Shown here piece by piece: positions 49,133-57,879 of a stretch of 64,000 nucleotides of DNA. Below the pieces are notes generated by a model. That model did not search any database and was not told the DNA's origin. It saw nothing but the letters and a program-made list of their open reading frames with translations. The position numbers and the translations under genes are program-made. This DNA comes from an uncultured Anaerolineae bacterium (GTDB lineage: Bacteria; Chloroflexota; Anaerolineae; JACIWP01): positions 26,739 through 90,738 of the forward strand of contig CALIBQ010000004.1 of NCBI GenBank assembly GCA_938049385.1, given 5' to 3'. Every line of letters starts with the position of its first letter. The first letter of the stretch is position 1.

Positions 49133-50070
49133 TCGCTTCCTTTCAGAGCATCCACTATCGCCCTGGTATTATAGCGCATCATCGCGATATATGTCTCGGC
49201 GCCGCTTCCTGGCTCACCCAGGGAGCCGGTGTACAGCCGCACCAGCCGGATGCCGGTGTCGCGCGCCACCTGTTCCGCCATTTTGGGATTGACCGTGCTC
49301 TCGGTGAAGACCGCCGGCACCCCCAGCCGGCGAATAACATCCTCCAGCGCCGCGATATCCTGGGCGGACGGCTCGGCGGCCGGGCTGACGGGATAGACAG
49401 CGCCCACCTGCTCGAACCCGTACTCCCTGGCGAAGTAGCCGAACGCCGGATGATTGGTCACCAGCTTGCGGCGCTCGGGCGGAACGCCGGCGACCTGCTG
49501 GCGTATCCAAGCATCCAGCGCCTCCAGCTCCTGGCGGTACGCCGCCGCTCGCGAGCGGTACCCCTCCGCATGGGCCGGATCCGCTTCCGACAGGGCTGTG
49601 GCGATGGTATCCACCCAGCGCATCACATTGGGCACGCTGAGCCAGACATGCGGGTCATATTCCCCCTCGCCGGCGTGCTCATCCTCTGCCTCCGCATGCC
49701 CCGCCGGCAGAAGGTCCAACCCCTGGCTCAGGTCCACCAGGCACGCCTGGCCGCCAGCTTGCTGGAGCAGTGGCTCCAGGAAGGTCTCCAGGCCGGCGCC
49801 GTTCACGAAGATAAGCTGGGCGTCGTGCACCGCCGCCACATCGCGCGGCGTCGCGACATACGTATGCGGGTCCACCCCCAGCCCCATCAGGACAGTGAGC
49901 TGGACGTCCTTGCCGGCCACCTGCGCTACCACATCCCCGACAATGTTGGTGGTTGCCACCACGCGCACGCCGGTGGCCGACTGCTGGCCGGCCGGCGCGG
50001 TACCACAGCCGGCCAGGACCAGCCCCGACAAAATCACCAGTGCTACCATCCCATACTGGATACGTGACAT
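49129..50070 (-). CDS. Zn/Mn-binding lipoprotein of the metal ABC transporter
   Basis: A 313-residue cluster A-I binding protein. The signal has the lipobox VLAGC. Metal ligands of the family are visible: His in GVDPHTYVA, His in YDPHVWLS, His in VTNHPAFGYFA and an acidic residue in VFTESTVNP. A short His/Glu/Asp-rich loop (AGHAEAEDEHAGEGE) near residue 130 resembles the zinc-handling loop of ZnuA and favours zinc over manganese. It is the first gene of the operon. Confidence 0.92.
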   Translation of the reverse strand: MSRIQYGMVALVILSGLVLAGCGTAPAGQQSATGVRVVATTNIVGDVVAQVAGKDVQLTVLMGLGVDPHTYVATPRDVAAVHDAQLIFVNGAGLETFLEPLLQQAGGQACLVDLSQGLDLLPAGHAEAEDEHAGEGEYDPHVWLSVPNVMRWVDTIATALSEADPAHAEGYRSRAAAYRQELEALDAWIRQQVAGVPPERRKLVTNHPAFGYFAREYGFEQVGAVYPVSPAAEPSAQDIAALEDVIRRLGVPAVFTESTVNPKMAEQVARDTGIRLVRLYTGSLGEPGSGAETYIAMMRYNTRAIVDALKGSE

Positions 50071-50238
50071 ATGCTGGAACCTCGAAAGACGGAGTCAAGA
50101 CACTCTTCATTGTAAGCTCTTTCCTACTGCCCGGCAAATCCCTCAAAAGGGTGCCAATGCCTACCAGCGAGAGTTGCTTTCGGGGTGACCCTCGCTTGAT
50201 CAGGGCGCCATCCTGCACAGGGAAAATATCCCAAATGC

Positions 50239-50267
50239 TTGACATCCGCCATCGTTTGTGATATCTT
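50239..50267 (+). promoter_or_regulatory. Possible promoter of the MBL-fold gene
   Basis: TTGACA (50239-50244, perfect) and TATCTT (50262-50267), 17-bp spacer, 56 bp before the ATG. It lies in the divergent gap from the metal transporter; no Zur-like site is firmly recognised. Confidence 0.4.
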
Positions 50268-50322
50268 GACCATGAACTGATATACTATATGCCATCTCCC
50301 GACCTCCTGGGTTGGAGGAAAT

Positions 50323-51168
50323 ATGCTTCGCGAACGCGTCGCCGAGACCATTTACGTCTTCACCAGCAGTCGCTACCTGGAAGTGGCCGCCGGCCTCATC
50401 ATGACGCCTCAGGGCTGTGTGGTGATCGATACCCTGCCTTTCCCTTCCGAAAGCCGCCAGATGTACGATTTCGCGCGGCGCAACTGCCCCGCCGGCATCC
50501 GCTGGGTCGTCAACACACACTTCCACGCCGACCACATCTACGGCAACTACCTCTTCGAGGGCATCCCTATTATCGCCCACGAGGACACGCGCACCATGCT
50601 CGAGCGCGTCGGGGAACAGGCCCTGAAAGAGGCCAAACAGGAAACGCCAGAACTGCAGGAGGTGCGACTGCGCCTCCCCGACATCACCTATCGCGGCAGG
50701 GCCGCCATCCGCCTGGCCGACTACAACATCGAACTGATCCATGCCCCCGGCCATTCCTCCGACTGCACCATGGTCTATATCGAGGAAGAGAAGATATTGT
50801 TCGCCGGCGACGCCGTCCTGCCCGTGCCCTACATCGTCGGCGGGGACCTGCACCAAATGCTGAAGACCCTCCAGAAAGTGCAGTCCCTCCCCTTGGAAAG
50901 CATCGTGCAGGGGCATGGCGGGGTCCTCCTGCGCGGCGAGATCCCCGAGACGCTGGAAGCCGCCGTCAATTACCTGAAAAAGGTGCGCAGTTTCGTGCAC
51001 AGCGCGGTCGCCAAGGGCGCCTCCGAACGCGAGGTGCTCGCGTGGGATGTGGAGAAAGCCGGCCTGTCGCGGGTGCCCCTCGGCGGCATGGCCCAGGAGC
51101 TTCACCGCGCCAACCTGCTGTACCTGTACCGCTCCCTCCAGAAGGAAAAACTGCGGCGCGCCGGCTGA
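50323..51168 (+). CDS. MBL-fold metallo-hydrolase
   Basis: A 281-residue metallo-beta-lactamase-fold hydrolase with the metal-binding motif THFHADH, the His of HAPGHSSD, the Asp of FAGDAVLP and a later His in IVQGHGG. The C-terminal 80 residues are helical. It is related to SoxH-like or glyoxalase II-like hydrolases; the substrate is unknown. A TTGGAGGA site precedes the ATG. Confidence 0.88.
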   Translation: MLRERVAETIYVFTSSRYLEVAAGLIMTPQGCVVIDTLPFPSESRQMYDFARRNCPAGIRWVVNTHFHADHIYGNYLFEGIPIIAHEDTRTMLERVGEQALKEAKQETPELQEVRLRLPDITYRGRAAIRLADYNIELIHAPGHSSDCTMVYIEEEKILFAGDAVLPVPYIVGGDLHQMLKTLQKVQSLPLESIVQGHGGVLLRGEIPETLEAAVNYLKKVRSFVHSAVAKGASEREVLAWDVEKAGLSRVPLGGMAQELHRANLLYLYRSLQKEKLRRAG

Positions 51169-51238
51169 GGACGCCGGCACCCCCGAAAAATCGAACAGAG
51201 CGGCCGAACCCTCATCGGCCGCCCTGTTTGGATGCGCT

Positions 51239-51838
51239 TCATTGGGCCGGAGCGGAATCCGGCCGGCGGGGAACCTCATGGCAGAAGCGGCAGCGCGCCT
51301 CGTACACCTCGTTGGCGCCCACCAAGATGACGGGGTCGTCGTACCACGCCGGCCGCCCGTCAATCAGGCGCTGGGTCCGGCTGGCCGGCCGGCCGCACTT
51401 CACGCAAATCGCGGTGAGCTTGTCCACACGCTCGGCAATGGCCATCAGCAGGGGCATCGGCCCAAATGGCTCGCCGCGAAAATCCATGTCCAGGCCGGCG
51501 ACGATGACGCGAATCCCCTGGTCGGCCAGCCGATTGCAGACCTCCGCGATCTGCCAGTCGAAAAACTGCACCTCGTCAATGGCCACCACGTCGGTGTCCG
51601 GCTCCAGCAGTTCCAGGATCTGCCGGGCCTCCTGAATGACGACGGCCTCCCGATGAATGCCGTTGTGCGAGGTGACGCGGGTAACGTGGAAGCGGTTGTC
51701 GAGGCTGTGCTTGAAAAGCTGGACCTTCTGGCGTGCGATCTCGGAGCGGCGGACGCGGCGGAGCAGTTCCTCGGTCTTGCCGCTGAACATACTGCCACAG
51801 ATGACCTCAATCGAGCCGTCCCTGAATTCGCCCTGCAT
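51239..51838 (-). CDS. tdk: Thymidine kinase
   Basis: A 199-residue type II thymidine kinase that phosphorylates thymidine for dTMP salvage. It has the P-loop [13 protein letters not shown], the DEVQFF catalytic motif and a C-terminal zinc site (CVKCG and CRFCH pairs). The start at 51838 follows AAGGAGAGG; the longer frame upstream runs into the L31 gene in another frame. It lies after the ribosomal protein operon and its terminator. Confidence 0.96.
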   Translation of the reverse strand: MQGEFRDGSIEVICGSMFSGKTEELLRRVRRSEIARQKVQLFKHSLDNRFHVTRVTSHNGIHREAVVIQEARQILELLEPDTDVVAIDEVQFFDWQIAEVCNRLADQGIRVIVAGLDMDFRGEPFGPMPLLMAIAERVDKLTAICVKCGRPASRTQRLIDGRPAWYDDPVILVGANEVYEARCRFCHEVPRRPDSAPAQ

Positions 51839-51882
51839 TTCCCTCTCCTTCGAGATGAGGTCATGGGGTGCCGTGACGGTGC

Positions 51883-51915
51883 AAAAGAAAAAGGGGCAGG
51901 AAAGGTCTGCCCCTT
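51883..51915 (-). terminator. Terminator of the L21-L27-L31 operon
   Basis: Minus-strand 9-bp stem (51915-51907 with 51899-51891) followed by the T-rich run TTTTTCTTTT. It stands between rpmE and tdk. Confidence 0.75.
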
Positions 51916-51963
51916 GATGGGCGAGGAACGTGTACCCAGCAGTCATCCCCGCCGGCCCGGCGC

Positions 51964-52224
51964 TTACTTGCCAGCCTTGTCGGCGGCCGGCTCGGCGGCG
52001 TCCTTCCCAGCGCGCTGGACATCGCGCCGCTCCAGCCGGCGCATGAAGCGCTCCACCTGGCCGGCAGTGTCCACAATGCGCTGTTCCCCCGTGAAAAAGG
52101 GATGACACTGGGAGCACACGTCGGTGCGGATGATCTCTTTGGTCGAACCGACCTTGAACGTATTGCCGCAGGCGCAGATGACCGTCGCCTCGGGATAGTA
52201 TTTCGGATGAATGTTCTTGCGCAT
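51964..52224 (-). CDS. rpmE: Ribosomal protein L31
   Basis: An 86-residue L31 of the zinc-binding (C+) type, with CACG and CSQC pairs as zinc ligands and the conserved [12 protein letters not shown] start. A C-terminal Lys/Ala tail extends it. It binds the large subunit near the 5S rRNA. Confidence 0.96.
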   Translation of the reverse strand: MRKNIHPKYYPEATVICACGNTFKVGSTKEIIRTDVCSQCHPFFTGEQRIVDTAGQVERFMRRLERRDVQRAGKDAAEPAADKAGK

Positions 52225-52226
52225 CG

Positions 52227-52490
52227 CTATGCCGCCTTCTCCGGATACACGCTGACCCGCTTCTTGTCGCGGGAGGCGTGTTCGAACTTCACGTAGCCGT
52301 CAATCAGGGCGTAGAGGGTGTAATCCCTGCCCAGCCCGACGTTGGTGCCCGGCGCAAAGCGGGTGCCGCGCTGGCGCACGATGATGGTGCCGGCGCGCAC
52401 CAACTGCCCATCGAACCGCTTGACGCCCAGGCGCTTGCTCTCGCTGTCGCGCCCGTTGCGGCTGGAACCGGTTCCCTTCTTGTGTGCCAT
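52227..52490 (-). CDS. rpmA: Ribosomal protein L27
   Basis: An 87-residue L27 starting [20 protein letters not shown], of normal length and with the conserved [18 protein letters not shown]. Its N-terminus reaches the peptidyl-transferase centre. There is no cleavable N-terminal extension like that of Firmicutes. Confidence 0.97.
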   Translation of the reverse strand: MAHKKGTGSSRNGRDSESKRLGVKRFDGQLVRAGTIIVRQRGTRFAPGTNVGLGRDYTLYALIDGYVKFEHASRDKKRVSVYPEKAA

Positions 52491-52508
52491 AACCCATTAC
52501 CTCCTCAT

Positions 52509-52832
52509 CTATGCCGCCGGCTGGACCTCGATCCGCTCGATGCGCACCTGCGTGAACGGCTGACGATGCCCCTTCTTGCGGCGCACGCGCTTCTTAGGGA
52601 TGTACTTGAAGACGAACACCTTGCGAAAGCGCCCCTGCGTCAGCACCCTGCCCAGCACGCGCGCACCCTCCACCACCGGGGTGCCCAGCCGGACCTGATT
52701 TTCATCGCCCACCATCAGCACCTGGTCGAATATGACCTCATCCCCCTCTGCGGCGGGGAGCTTCTCCACCAGGATGGTTTGCCCCGGCTCTACCTGTAGC
52801 TGTTTGCCGCCGGCTCGGATGACCGCGAACAT
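52509..52832 (-). CDS. rplU: Ribosomal protein L21
   Basis: A 107-residue L21 with the conserved [18 protein letters not shown] start and [24 protein letters not shown] end. It is the first gene of rplU-rpmA-rpmE. Confidence 0.97.
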   Translation of the reverse strand: MFAVIRAGGKQLQVEPGQTILVEKLPAAEGDEVIFDQVLMVGDENQVRLGTPVVEGARVLGRVLTQGRFRKVFVFKYIPKKRVRRKKGHRQPFTQVRIERIEVQPAA

Positions 52833-52879
52833 GATGTTCCTCCAATGGTACCTGGCTTCTGCTGTACTGACAAAATAAC

Positions 52880-52908
52880 ATTATAGGGGCAGAGCAGGGG
52901 TTTGTCAA
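52880..52908 (-). promoter_or_regulatory. Consensus promoter of rplU-rpmA-rpmE
   Basis: Minus-strand perfect TTGACA (52908-52903) and perfect TATAAT (52885-52880) with a 17-bp spacer, 48 bp before the L21 start. Confidence 0.82.
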
Positions 52909-52952
52909 ATTTGGGGACGTTCCGCACCCTACCCCGGCCCTACGGGCGGCCG

Positions 52953-55511
52953 CTAGGGCCGCCCCAGGGACGCCAGCCGGCGCGCCAGCTCTCGCACCTC
53001 CGCCGGCAGGCCGGGGTTCTCCCCGACGGCCCACAGGCCCTCCTGCACTGCCGGCGGCAGGTCCAGCGCCGGCTCTGCACCAGCCTCCCCGCATATACGC
53101 AGGTAACTGCGCAGGAAGACGGTCATCCAGTGCGCGAAGGCCAACGGCAGGCCGGCGAAGAAGGGCGCCAGCGTCTGCACTGCCTCCTGGGCGCGCTCCA
53201 GCGCCTCCTCCCGCCGGTCCAGCTCGCTCAAACGGTTGGCCAGGTTGTTCAGGCTCTTGGCCAAAGCCGGCAGGAAGGCCTCGGGATGCTCCCCCGCCAG
53301 CCGACGGTACATGCCCACCGCCTCCTCCGCGAGCCTCAGCGCCTCCTCCCGCCGGCCCAGCTCGCTGTAAAATGTGGCCAGGTTGTTCAGGCTCATGGCC
53401 AAAGCCGGCAGGAAGGCCTCGGGATGCTCCCCCGCCAGCCGACGGTACATACCCGCCGCCTCCTCCGCTGTCAAGAGCGCCTCTTCCCGCCGACCCAGCT
53501 CGCCCAAACGCCCAGCCAGGTTGTTCAGCAGGCGGGCGCGCTCGGCCGCATCCTCCGCCGGCGTGTGCTCTAGCGCCCGCTGGGTGACTAGGACCGCCAG
53601 CCGGCGGAACAGGACGGTCTGCTGGGGCAGTTGCCCCTCCAGCACGTACCAGAACTCGCGCGGCGCCTCCAGCATCTCCAGCGCCTTCACTGCTGTCTGC
53701 ATCCAATCCTCGACTTGGTGCTGGTCTGTCACCGCCGCGCTCTCCCAAAGACGCGCCAGCACACTGCACAAGTGCCACGCCCGCGCCGCCCATGCCGCCG
53801 GCGCCGCCTTCGCCTCGGCCGGCGCCGGCAGGGCCAGCCCGATCAGGCCTGCATCCCCGGGAAGCACCTGCCACAGGACGTAATCCGCCAGGGGGTCCGG
53901 CTCGACCGGCGGGATCAGGCTCCCCCTCCCCTTCGCCTGCGGGAAGACGCAGGGCATCTGCTCCGCCAGGAGCGCCGTGTCCAGCGTTTGCCCCACCGCG
54001 TTCCGGATGGGCGGGAAATGTTCCCGCAGGAAGCCCGCCAGCGAGGGCGCGTCCGGGAAGGGCCGGCCCAATGTTACCAGCACCGAGAGCTTCTCCACGT
54101 ACTCGATAACCCTATTCATGGCCCAGGTCACGCCCTGCCCCTCCATCCAGGGCTGGAGACAGCGCTTCCAGGCATCCTTCTCATGGTTCCATGTATATTC
54201 CAGTATCCTCTGTTCGTCCGAGGGGTCTGGCAGGCGCCGGCCGGCGGCGGCGTGCAGGGCCAGCAGGGAGAGGTACAGCGGCGTCTCCGGCAGACGCTCT
54301 GCCGGGTAGGTCACCCGGTCATCGGACGGATGGGCGCCCATCCAGCGGATGAGCTGGTCCCTGGCCCCTTCGAAGAACGCCAGCCGAGCCTGCGGGTCGG
54401 AGAGGGTCGGAAGTTCATGAGGCGCCCGCTCGACGGCCGGCAGGTTGAGGAACTCACCCCAGTCCACGTACGAGGGGTCGCTGGCGCGGTGCAGGAGCAC
54501 CTTCAGCCAATCGGGGAAATACCGCTCCAGGAAGATGATGGCCAGCGGCGCGGTGCGGGTCCCCGTGCGCACCGCATCCGCCGCGGCCGTCAGCAGTGCC
54601 TCCACCTCTTTCTGACGGTCAGCAGTGTAATCCACGACCAGCAGGGTGGGGCGGGCGTCGCCCATCAGACGCGGCGCGTGATTGTCGAGTCTGCCCTGCG
54701 GCAGGAAGCCGACCCACCAGCCCTCTTGGCGTAGTGCCTCGCCGGCCTCGATGAACAGGCGCGTTTTGCCGGCGCCGCCGGGCGCGGTGTACACCCGCAG
54801 TCCGACCATGCCCTTCCGCCCCTCCAGCCCCCGCGCCCACGCCAGCAAGTCGTTCCGCGCATTCTCATAGGGTGTGCCGGTGTAGGTGATGAGCCGATAT
54901 TTGGGGTGCAAGAGGGTAGCGCGCAGTTCGCCGGCCGGCGCCTTCTCCACCGGCCAAACCAGGATGTCCTGGGGCATGCCCAGCAGAACCGTGATGGTCT
55001 GGTACAGCGCGGCGAGCTGGACTTGAAGCTCCTCCGTGCGCCGGTCTATGGCTAGGATGCGGGTGGTAGTAATGACTTCCTTAAAGTAGGGGTGACGCGC
55101 CAGATGGTCACGTAAGATAATCATGTAAAGGGCGGCGGCTTGCCGCGCCTTCCCGCTGGGGACGCCCGACAGGCCGGCGAATTCCTGCTCCAGCAGATGC
55201 TGAAGCTTCTGCTCTTCCCACTTTATCAGCAGGGTCTGCAATGCCTGTTCAAAGGCCGGCCGGTTGCGCTGGGGCATATCGTGCACCCAGCCGGCGGCCT
55301 CCTGCAGGCCGGCCTCCACAGCCCGCCGTACGAATTCCGCCTCCGCCTGCTGGAGCAGTTCGTAGAGCTGGGACTTGGCCTCGGCAGACTGGCGCAGGCC
55401 CTTGATGCCGCGCAGGGCATATTGGGCGAGGCCGGCGCCGGGGATGCCCACAGCTTCCAGGACTTCCAGGATGGCGTCCGCCGCCTGTTCGATGTGCATA
55501 GGCGTAGTCAC
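52953..55511 (-). CDS. STAND-type P-loop NTPase with TPR repeats
   Basis: An 852-residue protein. Residues 1-200 are helical and unlike a known effector. A STAND/NACHT-like NTPase follows, with Walker A PGGAGKTRLF near residue 245 and a Walker B TLLVVDYT near 288. The C-terminus (about residues 665-790) has three TPR-like repeats (LNNLAxxxxELxRREEALxxAEEA), two of them nearly identical. Such proteins act as switches and include antiviral Avs/NLR-like sensors in bacteria. The GTG start at 55511 has a GGAGG site. A defence role is inferred and no partner gene adjoins it. Confidence 0.78.
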   Translation of the reverse strand: MTTPMHIEQAADAILEVLEAVGIPGAGLAQYALRGIKGLRQSAEAKSQLYELLQQAEAEFVRRAVEAGLQEAAGWVHDMPQRNRPAFEQALQTLLIKWEEQKLQHLLEQEFAGLSGVPSGKARQAAALYMIILRDHLARHPYFKEVITTTRILAIDRRTEELQVQLAALYQTITVLLGMPQDILVWPVEKAPAGELRATLLHPKYRLITYTGTPYENARNDLLAWARGLEGRKGMVGLRVYTAPGGAGKTRLFIEAGEALRQEGWWVGFLPQGRLDNHAPRLMGDARPTLLVVDYTADRQKEVEALLTAAADAVRTGTRTAPLAIIFLERYFPDWLKVLLHRASDPSYVDWGEFLNLPAVERAPHELPTLSDPQARLAFFEGARDQLIRWMGAHPSDDRVTYPAERLPETPLYLSLLALHAAAGRRLPDPSDEQRILEYTWNHEKDAWKRCLQPWMEGQGVTWAMNRVIEYVEKLSVLVTLGRPFPDAPSLAGFLREHFPPIRNAVGQTLDTALLAEQMPCVFPQAKGRGSLIPPVEPDPLADYVLWQVLPGDAGLIGLALPAPAEAKAAPAAWAARAWHLCSVLARLWESAAVTDQHQVEDWMQTAVKALEMLEAPREFWYVLEGQLPQQTVLFRRLAVLVTQRALEHTPAEDAAERARLLNNLAGRLGELGRREEALLTAEEAAGMYRRLAGEHPEAFLPALAMSLNNLATFYSELGRREEALRLAEEAVGMYRRLAGEHPEAFLPALAKSLNNLANRLSELDRREEALERAQEAVQTLAPFFAGLPLAFAHWMTVFLRSYLRICGEAGAEPALDLPPAVQEGLWAVGENPGLPAEVRELARRLASLGRP

Positions 55512-55650
55512 AGCTTCCTCCGGCGCGAGAGCGGGAAAGGCAGTGCGCCGGCAGGCGGCGGGGCAGGGATACGGGCCGGCGCGCCGCAGGGTCGTACCGC
55601 ACGCATCATACCATATCCCATTCTGCGTGTCAACGCGGCCCCCTCGCAGG

Positions 55651-55669
55651 GGCGACTCCGAGAGTCGCC
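55651..55669. repeat. Small hairpin repeat GGCGACT/AGTCGCC
   Basis: A 7-bp dyad with loop CCGAG, followed by a partial second copy of the GACTCCGAG core. It lies upstream of the cobalamin promoter. Confidence 0.4.
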
Positions 55670-55716
55670 CGACTCCGAGCCGCCCCTACGTGTGGTTGGC
55701 CGCCCCAACCGCCCGT

Positions 55717-55745
55717 TTGACAATCGCGCCGCGCTGTGGTATAGT
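55717..55745 (+). promoter_or_regulatory. Promoter of the cobalamin operon
   Basis: TTGACA (55717-55722, perfect) and TATAGT (55740-55745), 17-bp spacer, with a TG one base before the -10 hexamer. Confidence 0.8.
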
Positions 55746-55763
55746 GCGCGCACAATCGCATAC

Positions 55764-55957
55764 GGTGTGGGGGGTGGAGCTCCGCATGGTGGAGCAAACC
55801 GGGGGAAGTCCGGTGAGAGGCCGGCGCTGTCCCGCAACTGTGATCCGCTTTCAGCGGTAAGCCAGGTCGCCCGGGACCACTCTCTGCCCTGAGCCTTCGC
55901 GGTAAAGGCGGCAGGGTCGCTCATCACGACCCCTATGCCGGTAGGGGTCTTTTTTTT
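55764..55957 (+). promoter_or_regulatory. Cobalamin riboswitch upstream of cobT
   Basis: The region contains the cobalamin riboswitch marks: GGGAAGTCCGGTGAGAGGCC, CGGCGCTGTCCCGCAACTGT and a B12 box variant AGCCAGGTCGCCCG at 55860-55873. It is followed by an intrinsic terminator (55928-55957). Binding of adenosylcobalamin should favour termination and reduce expression of the cob genes. Confidence 0.88.
55928..55957 (+). terminator. Riboswitch terminator
   Basis: 8-bp stem (55928-55935 with 55942-55949), 6-nt loop and a run of eight T residues, 75 bp before cobT. Confidence 0.85.
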
Positions 55958-56032
55958 GCCTCCGGCTCGCCAGGCACCAGATGAGTCTGCTCCCCTCGCA
56001 CCCCATCACATCCTCAGGAAGGAGGTAGTAAA

Positions 56033-57091
56033 ATGTCCAGGCTCACGGCAGTCCTCGATCAGATTGGCCCACTGCATCAGGAAGCCCAACAGCAGGCGGC
56101 GGAGCGTCAGAACCAGCTCACCAAGCCGGCCGGCAGTCTGGGCCGGCTGGAAGCCATCGCCATCCAGGTGGCCGGCATCACCGGCTGTCCCCGGCCGCGC
56201 CTGCGCCACAAAGCCGTCATCACTGCGGCCGCCGACCATGGGGTAGCCGCCGCCGGCGTCAGCGCCTATCCGCAGGAGGTCACCGCCCAGATGGTGCTGA
56301 ACTTCCTGCACAACGGCGCGGCTATCAACGTCCTGGCGCGGCATGTGGGGGCGCGGGTTGTGGTGGTGGATGCCGGCGTGGCCGGCGACCTGCCGGCGCA
56401 CCCCGAACTGCGCGCCTATAAGATTGCGCGCGGCACGGCCAACATCGCCGAAGGGCCGGCGATGACCCGCCAGCAGGCCGTCCAGGCCATCGAGACCGGC
56501 ATCCGCCTGGTGGAGGAAGAACGGGCGCGCGGCCTGGACATCGTCGCCACCGGCGACATGGGCATCGGCAACACCACCCCATCCACCGCGATCGCCGCGG
56601 TCTTCACCGGGCGTTCGCCGGCGGAGCTGGCCGGCCGCGGCACCGGCGTGGACGATGTCGGGCTTCAGCGCAAGATTGCCGTCATCGAGCGCGCCCTGTA
56701 TGTCAACGAACCGGACCCCCACGACCCGATTGATGTGCTGGCCAAGGTGGGGGGATTTGAGATCGGCACCATCGCCGGCATCATCCTGGGTGCGGCGGCC
56801 CTGCGCATCCCGGTGGTGATTGACGGCTTTATCTCCACCGCCGGCGCGCTCATCGCCCTGCACCTCTGCCCGCCGGCCAAGGCCTACTGCTTCGCCGGCC
56901 ACTGCTCCGCCGAGCCGGGGCACACGGCCATGCTCTCCCACCTGGGTCTGGAACCCATCCTGGACCTGGATATGCGCTTGGGGGAAGGCACGGGGGCGGT
57001 GCTTGCCATGGGAATTATCGACGCGGCCTGCAAAATCCTGGATGAAATGGCCACCTTCGCCGAGGCCGGCGTCTCCGAAAAAAGCGCGTAA
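56033..57091 (+). CDS. cobT: Nicotinate-nucleotide-dimethylbenzimidazole phosphoribosyltransferase
   Basis: A 352-residue CobT that activates the lower ligand base (DMB or relatives) as alpha-ribazole phosphate for cobamide assembly. Motifs include TKPAGSLGRLE, AADHGVAAAGVSAYPQEVT, DMGIGNTTPSTAIAA and FAGHCSAEPGH. The start has an AGGAGG site. It heads the operon cobT-cobS-cbiR-cobU. Confidence 0.95.
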   Translation: MSRLTAVLDQIGPLHQEAQQQAAERQNQLTKPAGSLGRLEAIAIQVAGITGCPRPRLRHKAVITAAADHGVAAAGVSAYPQEVTAQMVLNFLHNGAAINVLARHVGARVVVVDAGVAGDLPAHPELRAYKIARGTANIAEGPAMTRQQAVQAIETGIRLVEEERARGLDIVATGDMGIGNTTPSTAIAAVFTGRSPAELAGRGTGVDDVGLQRKIAVIERALYVNEPDPHDPIDVLAKVGGFEIGTIAGIILGAAALRIPVVIDGFISTAGALIALHLCPPAKAYCFAGHCSAEPGHTAMLSHLGLEPILDLDMRLGEGTGAVLAMGIIDAACKILDEMATFAEAGVSEKSA

Positions 57092-57095
57092 TGTA

Positions 57096-57869
57096 ATGGA
57101 GCGAGCGGTGCGCATCTTTTTCACTGCTTTGCGGTTCCTGACGCGATTGCCGGCGCCGGCGGCCGGGGAAATCACCCCACAGCAGGCGGCCTGGTCCATG
57201 ATGGCCTTCCCGCTGGTCGGGGCGGTGCTGGGCTTCCTGCTGGTGGGGGTGGACGGCGTGAGCCGTATCCTCTGGCCGGCCGGGCCGGCGGCCGTGCTGG
57301 TGCTGGCCGCCTGGGTCCTGCTGACCGGCGGACTGCACCTGGACGGTTTCATAGACTGCTGTGATGCCCTGTGGAGCGCCAAAGCGCCGGCAGAGCGCCT
57401 GCAGATTCTGCGCGATGTGCATGTGGGCGCCTACGGTGTTGTCGGTGCAGTGCTTCTACTGCTGTGGAAGTGGGCCATGCTGGCCGGCCTGGAATGGCCT
57501 CTGCGCTGGCGCGTGCTGGTGATGGCGCCGGCCGCCGCGCGCTGGGCGATGGTCTATGCCGCCTGGCGCTATCCGTACGCGCGGCCGGAGCCGGGCCTGG
57601 GTGCCTGGTTCAAACGCGAACTGCGCGGCCGGCATGTGCTGGTCGCGGCGCTCGCCGGCACTGCCATCAGCCTGGCCGCCGGCGGTTGGTTCGGCTTGGC
57701 GCTGTTCGCCCTGGCCTGGCTGACAGCGGTCATCCTGAGCCGGTGGAGCGCTTCCCGCCTGGGTGGACTGACCGGCGACGTGTATGGTATGATCTGTGAG
57801 GTCGTGGAAGCGGTCCTGCTGGCCGGCGCACTGCTGGCACAATCGCGATTCGCCGGGCTTTTGCCCTGA
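57096..57869 (+). CDS. cobS: Adenosylcobinamide-GDP ribazoletransferase (cobalamin synthase)
   Basis: A 257-residue integral membrane enzyme that joins adenosylcobinamide-GDP to alpha-ribazole phosphate. The acidic motif GGLHLDGFIDCCDALW and the C-terminal SASRLGGLTGDVYG are typical. The start at 57096 (MERAVRIFF) lies 4 bp after the cobT stop; upstream starts in frame fall inside cobT. Confidence 0.92.
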   Translation: MERAVRIFFTALRFLTRLPAPAAGEITPQQAAWSMMAFPLVGAVLGFLLVGVDGVSRILWPAGPAAVLVLAAWVLLTGGLHLDGFIDCCDALWSAKAPAERLQILRDVHVGAYGVVGAVLLLLWKWAMLAGLEWPLRWRVLVMAPAAARWAMVYAAWRYPYARPEPGLGAWFKRELRGRHVLVAALAGTAISLAAGGWFGLALFALAWLTAVILSRWSASRLGGLTGDVYGMICEVVEAVLLAGALLAQSRFAGLLP

Positions 57870-57879
57870 GGAGGAACCC

